A stretch of 64,000 nt of DNA from Arthrobacter sp. OV608 (GTDB lineage: Bacteria > Actinomycetota > Actinomycetes > Actinomycetales > Micrococcaceae). The notes beneath the pieces were generated by a model that had not been told where the DNA came from, searched no databases, and saw nothing but the letters and a program-made list of their open reading frames with translations. Each line of letters starts with the position of its first letter. Position 1 is the stretch's first letter. Location of the stretch: positions 186,001 to 250,000 of the forward strand of contig FOEZ01000001.1 of NCBI GenBank assembly GCA_900110595.1. Direction: 5' to 3'. This document shows positions 52,300-61,798 of this stretch, one piece after another. The position numbers and the translations under genes were made by a program.

Positions 52300-53787
52300 C
52301 TATTGGACCAGCTCGAAATGGACTTCCCGGGTGGCGATATCCGAGGAGACCAGGCGCACGCGGACCTTGGTTCCGGGCTCCAGCTCGCCGGCACAGCGGG
52401 CCGTCACCGCGGGATCGGCGATCTGGATGGTCCCCGAACCGCCGTTCCCGTTGCCGTTCCCGTTCTTGCCGTTGCCGTTTTTCCCGTTGTCCTTTTGGGG
52501 CTTCGACCCGGAAATGACGATCGCGTCGAACTCCTGGCCCACGTGGTTGACCAGCAGGGCCGCCTCCACAGTGTCCAGGGCCATTTTCTCCATCCGCGAC
52601 GCCAGCTGGTCGGATCCGGCCATGATTTCCGGCAACGTTGGCAGGGCATCCCGGGCCCAGCCCGGTACCTTGCCGCCGTTGCTCAACGCCTCACAGATGA
52701 CCAGGACAAAGCGGTCCACCAGGCGGCGCAGCGGGGCAGTGGTGTGCGCATAGGCGGCGCCGATGGCGGACTGGACGGCATCTTCGGGCACGGACCCGTC
52801 AAAGGCCGTGTAGGCAGCGCCGCGGAACAGCATCCCGGCGGAGTGCATGATGGCCAGCTGGCGGGGATCGGTGGGGTCCAGGCTCCGCAGGTACTCGCCG
52901 TAGCTGACCTCACCGTCCCAGGGCTTGCCCAGGGCTTCGGTCTGCAGCCGGAAATGGTTCAGCGAGCGCTCATCGGGCGATGGCATGGTGCGCAGGATGC
53001 CGACTTTTCCCGTGAGCATGAGGCGGGCCGCTGCCATTCCGGTCATCAGCGAGATCTGGGCGTTCCAGTCCTCCACGGGCAGCTGGGGAGCAGCAGCAAT
53101 CCGGTAGCCGCCGTCGGGCAGTTGGACGATCTCCTGGTCGGGCATGTTCAGGCTGGCGCCGCCGCGGGCACGCTCCAGTTCCACGCGCTTGAGCCCCACC
53201 TCTTTAAGGAGCTTCAGCACCGGCGGGGCCGTTCCGGCGTCCAGTTCCGTCTGCGTGCCCTTGTAGCTGAGCTTGGCCCGGCTGCGGATACGGGCCCGCC
53301 TAACGGCGACGGACGTGACCTCGGCGGCACTGTCCAGGCGGAAATCCCAGACGAATGCAGAGCAGTCCTGGTCCGGAAGGAGGCTGCCGGCCTGTTCACT
53401 GATGATTTCCGGATGCAGCGGGATCCGCCCGTCGGGGGCGTAGAACGTCTGTCCGCGGCGCCTTGTTTCCGCGTCCAACGGTCCGCCGGGCGTGACGAAT
53501 GCGGGCACGTCGGCGATGGCGTAGAGCACGTGGTACCCGTCGCCGTCGGGCTCGATGAACAGTGCCTGGTCCAGGTCGGTGGAGGAGGCGGGATCAATGG
53601 TGACGAACTCGACGGCGGTCAGGTCGTAGGCGGGCAGCTGCAGGGATTCGACGGCCGCTTTGGCATCCGCCACGGCGTCGTCAGGGTAGGCGCCGGGCAG
53701 CTCCAGTTCGGTCCGCAGCGCACTGAGCGCCGCCTCGAGCGCGTTGTTGTGCTGGTGGACGTTGGGAGCCAGCCGATGGTGTGACAC
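52300..53787 (-). CDS. RNB-domain 3'-5' exoribonuclease (RNase II/R-like, compact)
   Basis: 495-aa ribonuclease. The RNB catalytic motif DPASSTDLDQA (65-75) gives D65, D71 and D73, but the fourth acidic position found in E. coli RNase II is Q74. The signature AYAHTTAPLRRLVDRF is at 345-360. Cold-shock domains are absent and a short C-terminal S1-like remnant (about 455-495) follows a Gly/Asn-rich insertion at 432-452. Shorter than RNase II (644 aa). GTG start 7 nt after TAGGCT implies a leaderless mRNA. Confidence 0.9.
   Translation of the reverse strand: MSHHRLAPNVHQHNNALEAALSALRTELELPGAYPDDAVADAKAAVESLQLPAYDLTAVEFVTIDPASSTDLDQALFIEPDGDGYHVLYAIADVPAFVTPGGPLDAETRRRGQTFYAPDGRIPLHPEIISEQAGSLLPDQDCSAFVWDFRLDSAAEVTSVAVRRARIRSRAKLSYKGTQTELDAGTAPPVLKLLKEVGLKRVELERARGGASLNMPDQEIVQLPDGGYRIAAAPQLPVEDWNAQISLMTGMAAARLMLTGKVGILRTMPSPDERSLNHFRLQTEALGKPWDGEVSYGEYLRSLDPTDPRQLAIMHSAGMLFRGAAYTAFDGSVPEDAVQSAIGAAYAHTTAPLRRLVDRFVLVICEALSNGGKVPGWARDALPTLPEIMAGSDQLASRMEKMALDTVEAALLVNHVGQEFDAIVISGSKPQKDNGKNGNGKNGNGNGNGGSGTIQIADPAVTARCAGELEPGTKVRVRLVSSDIATREVHFELVQ
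52432..52494 (-). repeat. low-complexity tandem repeat inside the RNB gene
   Basis: A run of short CCGTTG/CCGTTC-type units encodes (K/G)NGNG repeats at residues 432-452. Unit count may vary between strains; the insertion lies in a surface linker. Confidence 0.7.
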
Positions 53788-53800
53788 GAAAATCAGCCTA
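53785..53800 (-). promoter_or_regulatory. leaderless promoter of the RNB ribonuclease gene
   Basis: On the minus strand TAGGCT (53800-53795), 7 nt, then GTG 53787. Confidence 0.45.
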
Positions 53801-53919
53801 ACTCGAATTCCGGCGATAATGCAGGCATCGGGGCCGGGAAGGGCGCACGGTAAAAGCAGGGTAGCGGGCGTCAGCGGACCGGATGGTCAGTGAACCGTAT
53901 CGCCGGAGACCGGACAGCC

Positions 53920-54657
53920 TCAGGAACCGGGGGCGTCCAAGGCCGCGAGGAGCGATGCGGCGGCGGCTGCCGGATCGTCGGCTTCCGTGATGGCCCGTAC
54001 CACCACAATGCGGCGGGCGCCTGCTTCCACTACCTGCTCAACGTTGCTGTGGTCGATGCCGCCGATGGCGAACCAGGGGACACCGCCGTCGGCCTGTCCT
54101 TCCTGCGAAGCGGAACCCGCAGCCGCGGCAGCGTACTTCACCAGTTCAAGCCCGACGGCGGCCCGGCCTGGTTTGGTGGGCGTTGCCCATACGGGGCCCA
54201 CGCAGAAGTAGTCCAGCCCCGCGGGTCCGGCCGCTGCCGCAAGGGCCGCGTCCACCTGCTCCGGTGCATGGCTGGACAGTCCGATGGCTGCGTTGCCGTT
54301 GAGCAGGGTGCGCGCGGCAGCGAGGGGAAGGTCCTTCTGGCCGATGTGGAACACCGGCGCGCCGGACAGCACTGCAATGTCAGCCCTGTCATTGACAGCC
54401 CACAGGCGGCCGTGGCGCTCCGCGGTTTCCTTCAGCACGGCCAGGAGTTCCAGTTCCTCCGCGGCCTCAATGGTCTTGTCCCGGAGCTGGATGATGTCCA
54501 CGCCGCCGGCAAAAGCGGCATCCACGAACTGCCCGAAATCGCCGCGGTCCTTGCGGGCATCCGTGCAGAGATACAGGCGAGCGGAGCTGAGGCCGTTGCT
54601 GATTTTGGTGGTGCTGAGGACATCGGTGCCGGCGGCAGGAGTGTGGGACACATTCAT
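53920..54657 (-). CDS. thiE: thiamine-phosphate synthase
   Basis: 245-aa TIM-barrel enzyme joining HMP-PP and thiazole phosphate into thiamine phosphate. Conserved [43 protein letters not shown] and PWFAIGGID are all present. A roughly 25-residue N-terminal extension precedes [11 protein letters not shown] 54657 lies 7 nt after a TAGGCT box, so thiE appears leaderless and outside riboswitch control. Divergent from thiO, as in mycobacteria (thiE-thiO-thiS-thiG). Confidence 0.95.
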   Translation of the reverse strand: MNVSHTPAAGTDVLSTTKISNGLSSARLYLCTDARKDRGDFGQFVDAAFAGGVDIIQLRDKTIEAAEELELLAVLKETAERHGRLWAVNDRADIAVLSGAPVFHIGQKDLPLAAARTLLNGNAAIGLSSHAPEQVDAALAAAAGPAGLDYFCVGPVWATPTKPGRAAVGLELVKYAAAAAGSASQEGQADGGVPWFAIGGIDHSNVEQVVEAGARRIVVVRAITEADDPAAAAASLLAALDAPGS

Positions 54658-54670
54658 GGGGGCAAGCCTA
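54655..54670 (-). promoter_or_regulatory. leaderless promoter of thiE
   Basis: On the minus strand TAGGCT (54670-54665), 7 nt, then ATG 54657. A TACACT at 54678-54683 on the plus strand could be the -10 of the riboswitch transcript. Confidence 0.45.
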
Positions 54671-54692
54671 GTTCCTCTACACTTGCCTCGTA

Positions 54693-54787
54693 CTGCGGGA
54701 GCCCGCGGCAGCTGTCACAAAGCGCCGGGCTGAGAGGGCGTCAGAGCCGACCGCTTGACCTGATCCGGCTAGTACCGGCGTAGGGAA
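54693..54787 (+). promoter_or_regulatory. TPP riboswitch (THI element)
   Basis: The aptamer core shows CTGAGA at 54730-54735, GACCTGATC at 54758-54765 and a THI-box segment with TACCGGCGTAGGGA ending at 54786, flanked by complementary stems (GCGGGAGCCCGCGG; GAGCCGACCGC). The GGGAAGGAG ribosome-binding site (54783-54791) overlaps its 3' end, with the thiO ATG at 54796. This suggests translational control: TPP binding hides the SD and shuts off thiO-thiS-thiG. Confidence 0.95.
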
Positions 54788-54795
54788 GGAGACAC

Positions 54796-56175
54796 ATGGG
54801 CGCACCGTCCAATCCGGGCTTACTGGAAAAACCGTCCACACCTGCGGGCAGCACCATCCAGGCTGACGTCGCCGTCATAGGCGGCGGAGTGATCGGCCAC
54901 GGTATCGCCTGGGAGGCGCAACGCTCCGGGCGTTCCGTGGTGCTCATCGACGACGCACCGGGTTCCGGGGCCAGCTGGGCAGCCGCCGGAATGCTCGCTC
55001 CCGTCAGCGAACTGCACTACCAGGAGGAGGGCCTCCTGGAGCTGATGCTGGACAGCTCGACGCGGTGGCCCGATTTTGTTGCCGGGCTCCGGGCAGCATC
55101 GGGGGCTGATCCGGGATACATCACGACGCCGACCCTCGCCGTGGGTGCCGACGCTGCCGACCGCCGCGCGCTGATGGACCTGCGCGCGGTGCAGCAGGCC
55201 AACGGACTCACCGTGGAACCGCTCACCGTCCGCGAAGCCCGTCAACGGGAGCCACTGCTCAGCCCGGCGATCGCGTGCGCGCTGGATACCCCGGCCGACC
55301 ACCAGGTGGATCCAAGGCTGCTGGTGGACTGCCTCCGGCGCGCGCTCGCCGGCCAAGGCAGCTGCCGCGTGAAAGGAACCCGGGACGAAGGTGCCAACGG
55401 CAGGACCGGGGGCGGCAGCACAGCAGTAGCCGGCGCCGTCGACGGCTACTCGGTGCCGGACAAAGCACGAGGGCTGCTGTGGCAGGACGGGGCTGTTGCC
55501 GGCCTGCGGCTTGCCGGTGGCGGAACCGTGCTGGCACGCGAAACGGTGGTGGCCAATGGCCTGCACGCGGCAGAACTTGAGTCCCTTCCGGAGGGTCTGC
55601 ACCTTCCGTTGCGGCCTGTCTACGGGGATATCCTGCGGCTTGCCGTGCCCCGGCACCTGCAGCCGTTGGTGACATCCACCGTCCGCGGACTGGTCCGCGG
55701 CGTTCCGGTGTACATCGTTCCCCGGCGGGACGGCACTGTGGTCATTGGGGCAACCCAGCGCGAAGACGCGCCGGCTACTGCGCATGCCGTTTCCGCCGGT
55801 GGCGTCTACCAACTCCTGCGCGACGCGCAGGTGCTGGTTCCCGCCGTCGCCGAACTCGAACTGCTGGAATGCACCGCCCGCGCCCGGCCCGGAACCCCGG
55901 ACAATGCCCCGCTGCTGGGGCGCGTGCCCACAACGCACGGCATTGCGGGACAGGCCGGACACGTCCCCGGTCTCATCGTGGCCACCGGGTTCTTCCGCCA
56001 CGGCGTCCACCTGACGCCGGCCGCAGCCGCCATCTGCCGGGACCTCCTGGACGGCCGCGAGGATCCCCGCTGGGCACCCTTTAACCCGGCCCGCTTCAAT
56101 GCCACACCCGCCGCGACTACCCTCTTCCCAACCGGCCGCCTGAGCCACCAACCGCCCACAAAGGAATCAGTATGA
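54796..56175 (+). CDS. thiO: glycine oxidase ThiO
   Basis: 459-aa FAD-dependent DAO-family oxidase that converts glycine to iminoglycine for thiazole synthesis. The dinucleotide-binding motif GGGVIGHG is at 29-36 and GASWAAAGMLAP at 58-69. C-terminal marks include RPGTPDNAPLLG and ATGFFRHGVHLTPAAA. Longer than usual (about 370-400 aa) because of a Gly/Arg/Thr-rich insertion at about 194-226. First gene after the TPP riboswitch; overlaps thiS by 4 nt. Confidence 0.94.
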   Translation: MGAPSNPGLLEKPSTPAGSTIQADVAVIGGGVIGHGIAWEAQRSGRSVVLIDDAPGSGASWAAAGMLAPVSELHYQEEGLLELMLDSSTRWPDFVAGLRAASGADPGYITTPTLAVGADAADRRALMDLRAVQQANGLTVEPLTVREARQREPLLSPAIACALDTPADHQVDPRLLVDCLRRALAGQGSCRVKGTRDEGANGRTGGGSTAVAGAVDGYSVPDKARGLLWQDGAVAGLRLAGGGTVLARETVVANGLHAAELESLPEGLHLPLRPVYGDILRLAVPRHLQPLVTSTVRGLVRGVPVYIVPRRDGTVVIGATQREDAPATAHAVSAGGVYQLLRDAQVLVPAVAELELLECTARARPGTPDNAPLLGRVPTTHGIAGQAGHVPGLIVATGFFRHGVHLTPAAAAICRDLLDGREDPRWAPFNPARFNATPAATTLFPTGRLSHQPPTKESV

Positions 56176-56408
56176 ACATCACCTTGAACGGAACCCCGCA
56201 CCCCGTGCCGGATGGTGCTTCCATCACGCAGCTCGTCAGCCAGGTCACCGGCCGTCCCCTCGGTGCAGACGGGCAGGCCACGGATGGGCAGAAGCTCGGT
56301 GTGGCCGTGGCGCACAACGCCCAGGTAGTTCCGCGCAGCCAGTGGTTCGCTACTGCGCTCGCGGACGGCGACGAGGTCGAACTCGTCACGGCTGTGCAGG
56401 GAGGCTGA
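56172..56408 (+). CDS. thiS: sulfur carrier protein ThiS
   Basis: 78-aa ubiquitin-like sulfur carrier. It ends in the obligatory Gly-Gly (VTAVQGG), which is adenylated and thiocarboxylated before giving sulfur to ThiG. The middle has NAQVVPRSQWFATALADGDE, typical of ThiS. About 10 extra residues (GRPLGADGQATDGQ) enlarge a loop compared with E. coli ThiS (66 aa). ATGA overlap with thiO and only 3 nt to thiG. No thiF in the operon. Confidence 0.95.
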   Translation: MNITLNGTPHPVPDGASITQLVSQVTGRPLGADGQATDGQKLGVAVAHNAQVVPRSQWFATALADGDEVELVTAVQGG

Positions 56409-57221
<813 letters not shown>

Positions 57222-57272
57222 CCCTTCCAGCGATCGGGCTGCCGGCCAGCGCTACGGAACAAAGGAGCAGTC

Positions 57273-57611
57273 ATGGCCGGCAACGACGTTCTTTCCCCCG
57301 AGCGGCTCGAGGACGCACTGGCCGTCCTGCCCGACTGGCGCTACCACAACGGCGCCCTCCTCACCGTGTACAAAGTGCCGACGTCGGCTGCGGCCCTTGA
57401 GCTGATTGCCGCCGTCGGACGCCTGGCCGAGGAACAAAACCACCACCCGGACCTGGACTGGCGGTACAACAGGGTGTTCCTCCGCTATACCTCCCATGAC
57501 GCCGGGGGAGAGGTGACCGCGCGCGACGTCGGGGCGGCTGAGGCAGTCAGTGAGGCCGCTGCCGCGGTCCATGCCGTTGCCGAGCCCGCGAAGCATCCAG
57601 CAGCCGCCTGA
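57273..57611 (+). CDS. 4a-hydroxytetrahydrobiopterin dehydratase (PCD/DCoH family)
   Basis: 112-aa pterin-4a-carbinolamine dehydratase. The family active-site pattern is present: E54, H57-H58-P59 (EQNHHPDL), aromatic W63, then H75 and D85. The enzyme recycles the hydroxypterin formed by aromatic amino-acid hydroxylases, but no such hydroxylase lies in this window; stand-alone members are common and may serve molybdopterin or folate chemistry. ACAAAGGAG lies upstream of the ATG. Possibly read through from thiG. A strong terminator follows. Confidence 0.9.
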   Translation: MAGNDVLSPERLEDALAVLPDWRYHNGALLTVYKVPTSAAALELIAAVGRLAEEQNHHPDLDWRYNRVFLRYTSHDAGGEVTARDVGAAEAVSEAAAAVHAVAEPAKHPAAA

Positions 57612-57625
57612 TCATGCCGCGCGCT

Positions 57626-57675
57626 TAAACGCCGGTGACCACTGCCCAGGGCAGTGGTCACAGGCGTTTACTTTG
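57626..57675. terminator. bidirectional terminator after the pterin dehydratase gene
   Basis: Outer TAAACGCC/GGCGTTTA arms (57626-57633, 57663-57670) enclose a perfect 12-bp stem (57636-57647 with 57649-57660). TTTA tracts on both sides suit convergent genes. Confidence 0.85.
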
Positions 57676-57687
57676 GGGTTCGGCCGG

Positions 57688-57990
57688 TCAGAGCCGCAGG
57701 ATCGCGGTGAGCCGCTCCAGATCCCGCTTGGCCCGGACGCGGCCCAGGAAGATGACTGCAGCCACGGCCGCCGCTGCTCCGAGCACCATGGGCAGGACCC
57801 ACGGCAACCAGGTCAGCCCCGGACGGTAGCCGAAACCGGCAGCCATCAAGATGATCCAGCTCAACGCTCCCACGCCAACTGCAACGCCGGCGGGCAGGCC
57901 AACGCCGTACTTAGTGTGGCGTTTGTCGTTGGCCCAGACGATGAAACCTGCGGCGGCTGTCACCAGCACCACGATGGTCAGCGAAAGCAT
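57688..57990 (-). CDS. small membrane protein of unknown function
   Basis: 100-aa protein with three hydrophobic segments (about 2-19, 34-52, 62-82) and a basic C-terminus (GRVRAKRDLERLTAILRL). No family recognised. A GAGGAGGG site precedes ATG 57990. Downstream of DUF3107 and TetR on the same strand with 40- and 50-nt gaps, so the three may be co-transcribed. Confidence 0.75.
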   Translation of the reverse strand: MLSLTIVVLVTAAAGFIVWANDKRHTKYGVGLPAGVAVGVGALSWIILMAAGFGYRPGLTWLPWVLPMVLGAAAAVAAVIFLGRVRAKRDLERLTAILRL

Positions 57991-58030
57991 GGCCCTCCTC
58001 GGAATAACCGCCCTGCCCGGACGGCAGCGG

Positions 58031-58255
58031 CTAGAACTGGCCGAAACCTACGCGGCGCTGTTCTTCGGCGCCGATTTCCACGTATGCCAGGGCCTTGCCG
58101 GGAACAATGATCAGGCGTCCCTTGTCATCCTTGAGGCGCAGGTCACCGCCGTTGCTGATGGCTTCCTCGACAACCTTGGCCACGGAGTCTGCGTCCTCGT
58201 TTGACTCGAGCACAATTTCGCGGCCAACGTTCTGAACGCCGATCTTTACTTCCAC
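58031..58255 (-). CDS. DUF3107 small protein
   Basis: 74-aa protein beginning MEVKIGVQNVGREIVLESNE and ending GAEEQRRVGFGQF, matching the DUF3107 family (M. tuberculosis TB9.4/Rv3208A). Predicted alpha/beta with no signal or membrane segment. GTG start 6 nt after GGGAGG. It sits next to the TetR gene and moeZ just as in mycobacteria, suggesting a conserved functional link that remains unknown. Confidence 0.88.
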   Translation of the reverse strand: MEVKIGVQNVGREIVLESNEDADSVAKVVEEAISNGGDLRLKDDKGRLIIVPGKALAYVEIGAEEQRRVGFGQF

Positions 58256-58305
58256 AGGGGGCCTCCCAGCCAGTTCACGTTTCTCGGTTATGTCTTATTT
58301 GTAGT

Positions 58306-58971
58306 CTAGGACTCTTTGGGGAAGCGAGAGATTCCGCGCCAAGCTAAACGGTAAATGAGGTCGCTGGCCACATCGAGGTCCAGGTTTCCATCCGTTTCGA
58401 GCCAGTAACGCGCACTAACCTGGGCCATGCCGGCAAGCCCCCGGCCCAGCAGTTCGGCTTCCAGATGCGGAAGTTTGGTGTCTTCGGCGATGACGCGGGC
58501 AATGGCATCGGCGAAGGTCCGGTTGAAGGTTTCGAGCCGCGAGCTGACATCGGGATCATTGATCAGGTCCGATTCGAACACCAGCCGGTGGGCCTGGTCA
58601 TCATTGGCGATGAACTGGAAATAGGCCCGCATGACGGCCTGGACGCGCTCATCGTTGTCCGTGGTGGAGTTCAGGGCCCCCAGCATCAGCTCGGTCAGGG
58701 ACGCCAGGTGGCTTTCCAGCAGGGCCAGGTACAGTTCACGCTTCGAAGGGAAGTGCTGGTAGAGGACGGGTTTGCTGACGTGGGCGGTCTCTGCGATCTC
58801 GTCCATGGCCGCTCCGTGGTAGCCATTGGCCACAAAAACTTCCTGTGCTGCGGAAAGGAGCTGTGCGCGTCTTTCGTCCCTGGGAAGCCGGGCGGACCGT
58901 TGCCCGGCGGGGCGCGGGGCGGTGTGCGGTTCGGCTGCGGACGGGCGGCCGGCCCGTGCTTCATGGACCAC
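58306..58971 (-). CDS. TetR family transcriptional regulator (Rv3208-like)
   Basis: 221-aa TetR regulator. The HTH (about 33-80: AAMDEIAETAHVSKPVLYQH) is preceded by a roughly 30-residue Arg/Pro-rich leader and followed by the helical ligand domain. GTG 58971 is chosen because AGAAGGA lies just upstream; the longer frame from 59049 would run through the moeZ promoter. Divergent from moeZ by 84 nt. The target is unknown; the conserved DUF3107 neighbour and moeZ are candidates. Confidence 0.88.
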   Translation of the reverse strand: MVHEARAGRPSAAEPHTAPRPAGQRSARLPRDERRAQLLSAAQEVFVANGYHGAAMDEIAETAHVSKPVLYQHFPSKRELYLALLESHLASLTELMLGALNSTTDNDERVQAVMRAYFQFIANDDQAHRLVFESDLINDPDVSSRLETFNRTFADAIARVIAEDTKLPHLEAELLGRGLAGMAQVSARYWLETDGNLDLDVASDLIYRLAWRGISRFPKES

Positions 58972-59044
58972 AGTTGTCCTTCTTTCCCTTGCTGTTACCC
59001 CCACTCTACTTCGGGGTAATATGACCCGGCGGTATCCCGGGGCA

Positions 59045-59058
59045 TACATTGAAGTATG
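59045..59058 (+). promoter_or_regulatory. -10 box directly before moeZ
   Basis: TACATT (59045-59050) lies 5 nt before ATG 59056, with no SD site; a start-codon-proximal transcription start is likely. Confidence 0.4.
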
Positions 59059-60255
59059 GCTTCGACATTCACCGCAAATGTTTCAACAGTTTCACTGGAT
59101 CCGCTGGTTGAACCGGCCGGTGAGCTGACTGCTGCCGAGGTGGAACGCTACTCGCGGCACCTCATCATTCCCGAGATCGGCGCGCTGGGGCAGCGGCGGC
59201 TCAAGAATGCAAAGGTGCTGGTGATAGGTGCCGGCGGGCTGGGGTCACCGGCGCTGCTGTACCTCGCCGCGGCCGGAGTGGGGACCCTGGGCATCATCGA
59301 CGACGACGCCGTTGACCTCAGCAACCTGCAGCGCCAGGTCATCCATGGCGTAGCGGACGTGGGCCGGCCCAAAATCGAGTCGGCACGGGATTCCATTGCC
59401 GCCCTCAACCCCCTGGTGGACGTCCGGCTGCACGATGTCCGGCTCGATGCCGCCAATGCCCTGGAGCTGTTCGCAGACTATGACCTGATCCTGGACGGCG
59501 CCGACAACTTCGCCACCCGCTACCTGGTCAACGATGCCGCCGCCATCCTGGGCAAGCCCTACGTCTGGGGTTCCATCTTCCGGTTCGACGGCCAGGTGAG
59601 TGTCTTCTGGGAGAAGCATGGTCCCACCTACCGCGACCTCTACCCGGAGGCGCCGCCGGCGGGCTCCGTGCCCTCGTGCGGCGAGGGTGGCGTGTTCGGC
59701 ATGCTCTGCGCCGCCGTGGGATCGCTGATGGTGACGGAGGCAGTAAAGCTGATCACCGGCGTCGGACGTTCACTGCTGGGCCGCGTGGCACTCTTTGACG
59801 CCCTGGGCGGAAGCTGGCGCGAGATCCGAGTGTCCAAGGACCCCGCGGCCGCGCCCATCACGGAGCTGACGGATTACGAGGCCTTCTGCGGCATCACGCC
59901 GGCGGCCCCGTCGGATACCGAACACACCGTCACGGCCACGCAACTGGCCACCATGCTGGCGTCACGCAAGGCGGGGCTGAAGGACTTCGAACTGGTGGAT
60001 GTGCGGGAATCGGGGGAGTACGACATCGTCCGGATCGACGGCGCCACGCTGATCCCACAGGGCCGGATCCTGGCCGGCGAGGCGTGGAATGACCTTCCGC
60101 AGGACAAAGAGATTGTGTTCCACTGCAAAGCCGGCACCCGGTCAGCTAACGTGCTGGCCGCGGCACAGAAGGCGGGCTACCAGCGGGTGAGCCATCTCGA
60201 CGGCGGCATCCTCGCCTGGGTGCGCGACGTGGAACCCCACAAGCCCGTCTACTGA
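59056..60255 (+). CDS. moeZ: MoeZ-type adenylyltransferase/sulfurtransferase (ThiF/MoeB domain plus rhodanese)
   Basis: 399-aa E1-like enzyme. The ThiF/MoeB domain has ATP-binding GAGGLGSP (58-65), DDDAVDLSNLQRQ, and D149/N151 in DGADNFATRYL. The C-terminal rhodanese domain (about 290-395) has catalytic C357 in FHCKAGTRS. Such proteins activate ubiquitin-like sulfur carriers (MoaD, CysO, ThiS) and pass them sulfur. The two zinc CxxC pairs of E. coli MoeB are absent. With no thiF in the thi operon 2 kb upstream, this is the likely ThiS activator. Confidence 0.95.
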   Translation: MASTFTANVSTVSLDPLVEPAGELTAAEVERYSRHLIIPEIGALGQRRLKNAKVLVIGAGGLGSPALLYLAAAGVGTLGIIDDDAVDLSNLQRQVIHGVADVGRPKIESARDSIAALNPLVDVRLHDVRLDAANALELFADYDLILDGADNFATRYLVNDAAAILGKPYVWGSIFRFDGQVSVFWEKHGPTYRDLYPEAPPAGSVPSCGEGGVFGMLCAAVGSLMVTEAVKLITGVGRSLLGRVALFDALGGSWREIRVSKDPAAAPITELTDYEAFCGITPAAPSDTEHTVTATQLATMLASRKAGLKDFELVDVRESGEYDIVRIDGATLIPQGRILAGEAWNDLPQDKEIVFHCKAGTRSANVLAAAQKAGYQRVSHLDGGILAWVRDVEPHKPVY

Positions 60256-60270
60256 GGCCCCCAAACCAGC

Positions 60271-60437
60271 AACGCTCTCTCACTTAACGCTTGCTTTTTA
60301 GGAACGCCCTCTCACTTAAGGTGCCCTTTCGAGGGACGCTCTCTCACTTTCCTCAGGAAAGTGAGAGAGGATCGCTGAAGAGAGCGCATCAAGTGAGCGA
60401 GCGTTGGTAAAAAAGGCGCATTAGGTGAGAGAGGGTT
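60271..60437. repeat. six-copy direct/inverted repeat cluster (ACGCTCTCTCACTT family)
   Basis: Three forward copies of AACGCTCTCTCACTT-like units (60271-60286, 60303-60319, 60335-60350) face three reverse copies (60358-60374, 60391-60405, 60423-60437). The innermost pair forms a perfect 15-bp hairpin (60339-60353 with 60355-60369, effectively a 3-5-nt loop). It fills the gap between convergent moeZ and hemA and must help end both transcripts. The overall layout is a nested palindrome about 167 bp long. Confidence 0.85.
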
Positions 60438-60457
60438 ACCCGGGGCGGGCGGGGCGG

Positions 60458-61783
60458 TCAGGCCGTTTCGCGGCCGATGTCACTGTGGTCCACCGGGCAC
60501 TCCGCCTGGGGGACTGCGCGGGCCGCGGGCTGCTCAACGGTGATGCCGTAGAGCGCTTCCAGCGCGGCCACGTATTCGTCCTGCTGGCCGTTGGCGGCCA
60601 GTTCGCGGGCGCGGACGGTGGGGACGTGAAGCAGTTGCTTGACCATGCGGCGGAGGGCGAACTCCACTTCTTCGGCAGCTGCGGTGCAGCCGTGCCGGGC
60701 GCGGACTTTCTCCATTTCGGCGTCGAGCACGTTCATGGTGTGCCGCCGCAGGGCAACGATCGCGGAGTCGACGGACCGGGCCTCCCGCTCCTGCTCGAAG
60801 GCCTTGGCAGCGCCGCTGACGATGCCGCTTGCCTGGGCCAGGGACTCTGCCTGTTCCTGCGGCGCGGCAAGGCGCACAGACTCCAGGGTCAGCAGCTCCA
60901 CGCCGTCCAACTCCCCGACGCCGGGGTCAAAGTCGTGGGTAAGGGCGAGGTCAATGGCGATCAGCGGCTGGGGCGAATCCGCACGGACCAGGGCCAGTTC
61001 GTCGGCCTCAACCCGGGTATCCGAACCGCTGCAGCCGATCATCACGTCCGCGGCGGCCACGGCAGGCCGCAGAGACTCTTCGTCCAGAGCGGTGCCCCCG
61101 CGGGTGGCCACAAAGCCTTCGGCGCGGCCGGATGAGGAGAAAACGGAGATGTCGGTGCAGCCGCGCTCACGCAGCAGCGCCATGGTGGCACCGGCATAGG
61201 CTCCGGTCCCGAAGACCACCACCTTTTTGGTGGTCCAGTCAGGGTTTTCGGAAAGATCGGTGGCGAGGTCCAGGGCCACCGAGACGATGGACAGGCCCCG
61301 GGATCCGAGGGCAGTCTGGGCGCCCACATCCTTGGCCGTCTTGGATGCGGCCTGGAACAGCCGGACGAGGCCCGAACTGGCGGTGCCTTCGTGCTGCGCT
61401 GTGATGAGGGCGCGCCGCACCTGGCCGGCGATCTCGCGTTCTCCGACGACGGCCGAGTCCAGTCCGGCGCTCACTGCGAAGAGGTGCTGGGTGACTTCGG
61501 GGCCCGTACGGGTACTGAAGGAGCGCGAGACGAGCGGTTCGCTCAGTCCACTGGCTTCGCTGATCTGGGCAACGAGGGCGGCGCGTGCGGCTTCCACATC
61601 GTCCGGATGGGGGGCCTCACCGTAGATTTCGTACCGGTTGCAGGTGGCAAGGACAACCGCACCCGTCACTGCCGGCGATCCGGAGAGGGCGGATGTGGCG
61701 ATCTCCGAAGCACCGTTGCTCAACTGAGCAACGGTCTCAAGATCGATGTCGGCGTGTGTAGCCACCAATGAAAAAAGAACCAC
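60458..61783 (-). CDS. hemA: glutamyl-tRNA reductase
   Basis: 441-aa HemA, first enzyme of the C5 heme pathway, reducing glutamyl-tRNA(Glu) to glutamate-1-semialdehyde. Catalytic C48 lies in [12 protein letters not shown]. The NADPH-binding domain carries [14 protein letters not shown], and the helical dimerisation domain is at the C-terminus. GTG 61783 is preceded, 9 nt upstream, by TATGAT (61793-61798), a near-consensus -10. Divergent from hemE across 158 nt. Confidence 0.96.
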   Translation of the reverse strand: MVLFSLVATHADIDLETVAQLSNGASEIATSALSGSPAVTGAVVLATCNRYEIYGEAPHPDDVEAARAALVAQISEASGLSEPLVSRSFSTRTGPEVTQHLFAVSAGLDSAVVGEREIAGQVRRALITAQHEGTASSGLVRLFQAASKTAKDVGAQTALGSRGLSIVSVALDLATDLSENPDWTTKKVVVFGTGAYAGATMALLRERGCTDISVFSSSGRAEGFVATRGGTALDEESLRPAVAAADVMIGCSGSDTRVEADELALVRADSPQPLIAIDLALTHDFDPGVGELDGVELLTLESVRLAAPQEQAESLAQASGIVSGAAKAFEQEREARSVDSAIVALRRHTMNVLDAEMEKVRARHGCTAAAEEVEFALRRMVKQLLHVPTVRARELAANGQQDEYVAALEALYGITVEQPAARAVPQAECPVDHSDIGRETA

Positions 61784-61798
61784 AGCAGGTCAATCATA
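61784..61798 (-). promoter_or_regulatory. hemA -10 box
   Basis: TATGAT (minus strand 61798-61793) is 9 nt before GTG 61783, the best -10 hexamer in the window; the mRNA would have almost no leader. Confidence 0.5.

Noticed and set aside
52303..53784. 493-codon open frame antisense to the RNB ribonuclease
   Set aside because: Shadow frame caused by G/C third-position bias; the minus-strand RNB motifs are intact.
60271..60437. CRISPR-like array
   Set aside because: Units are about 15 nt, spacing is irregular and half are inverted; no cas genes are nearby.
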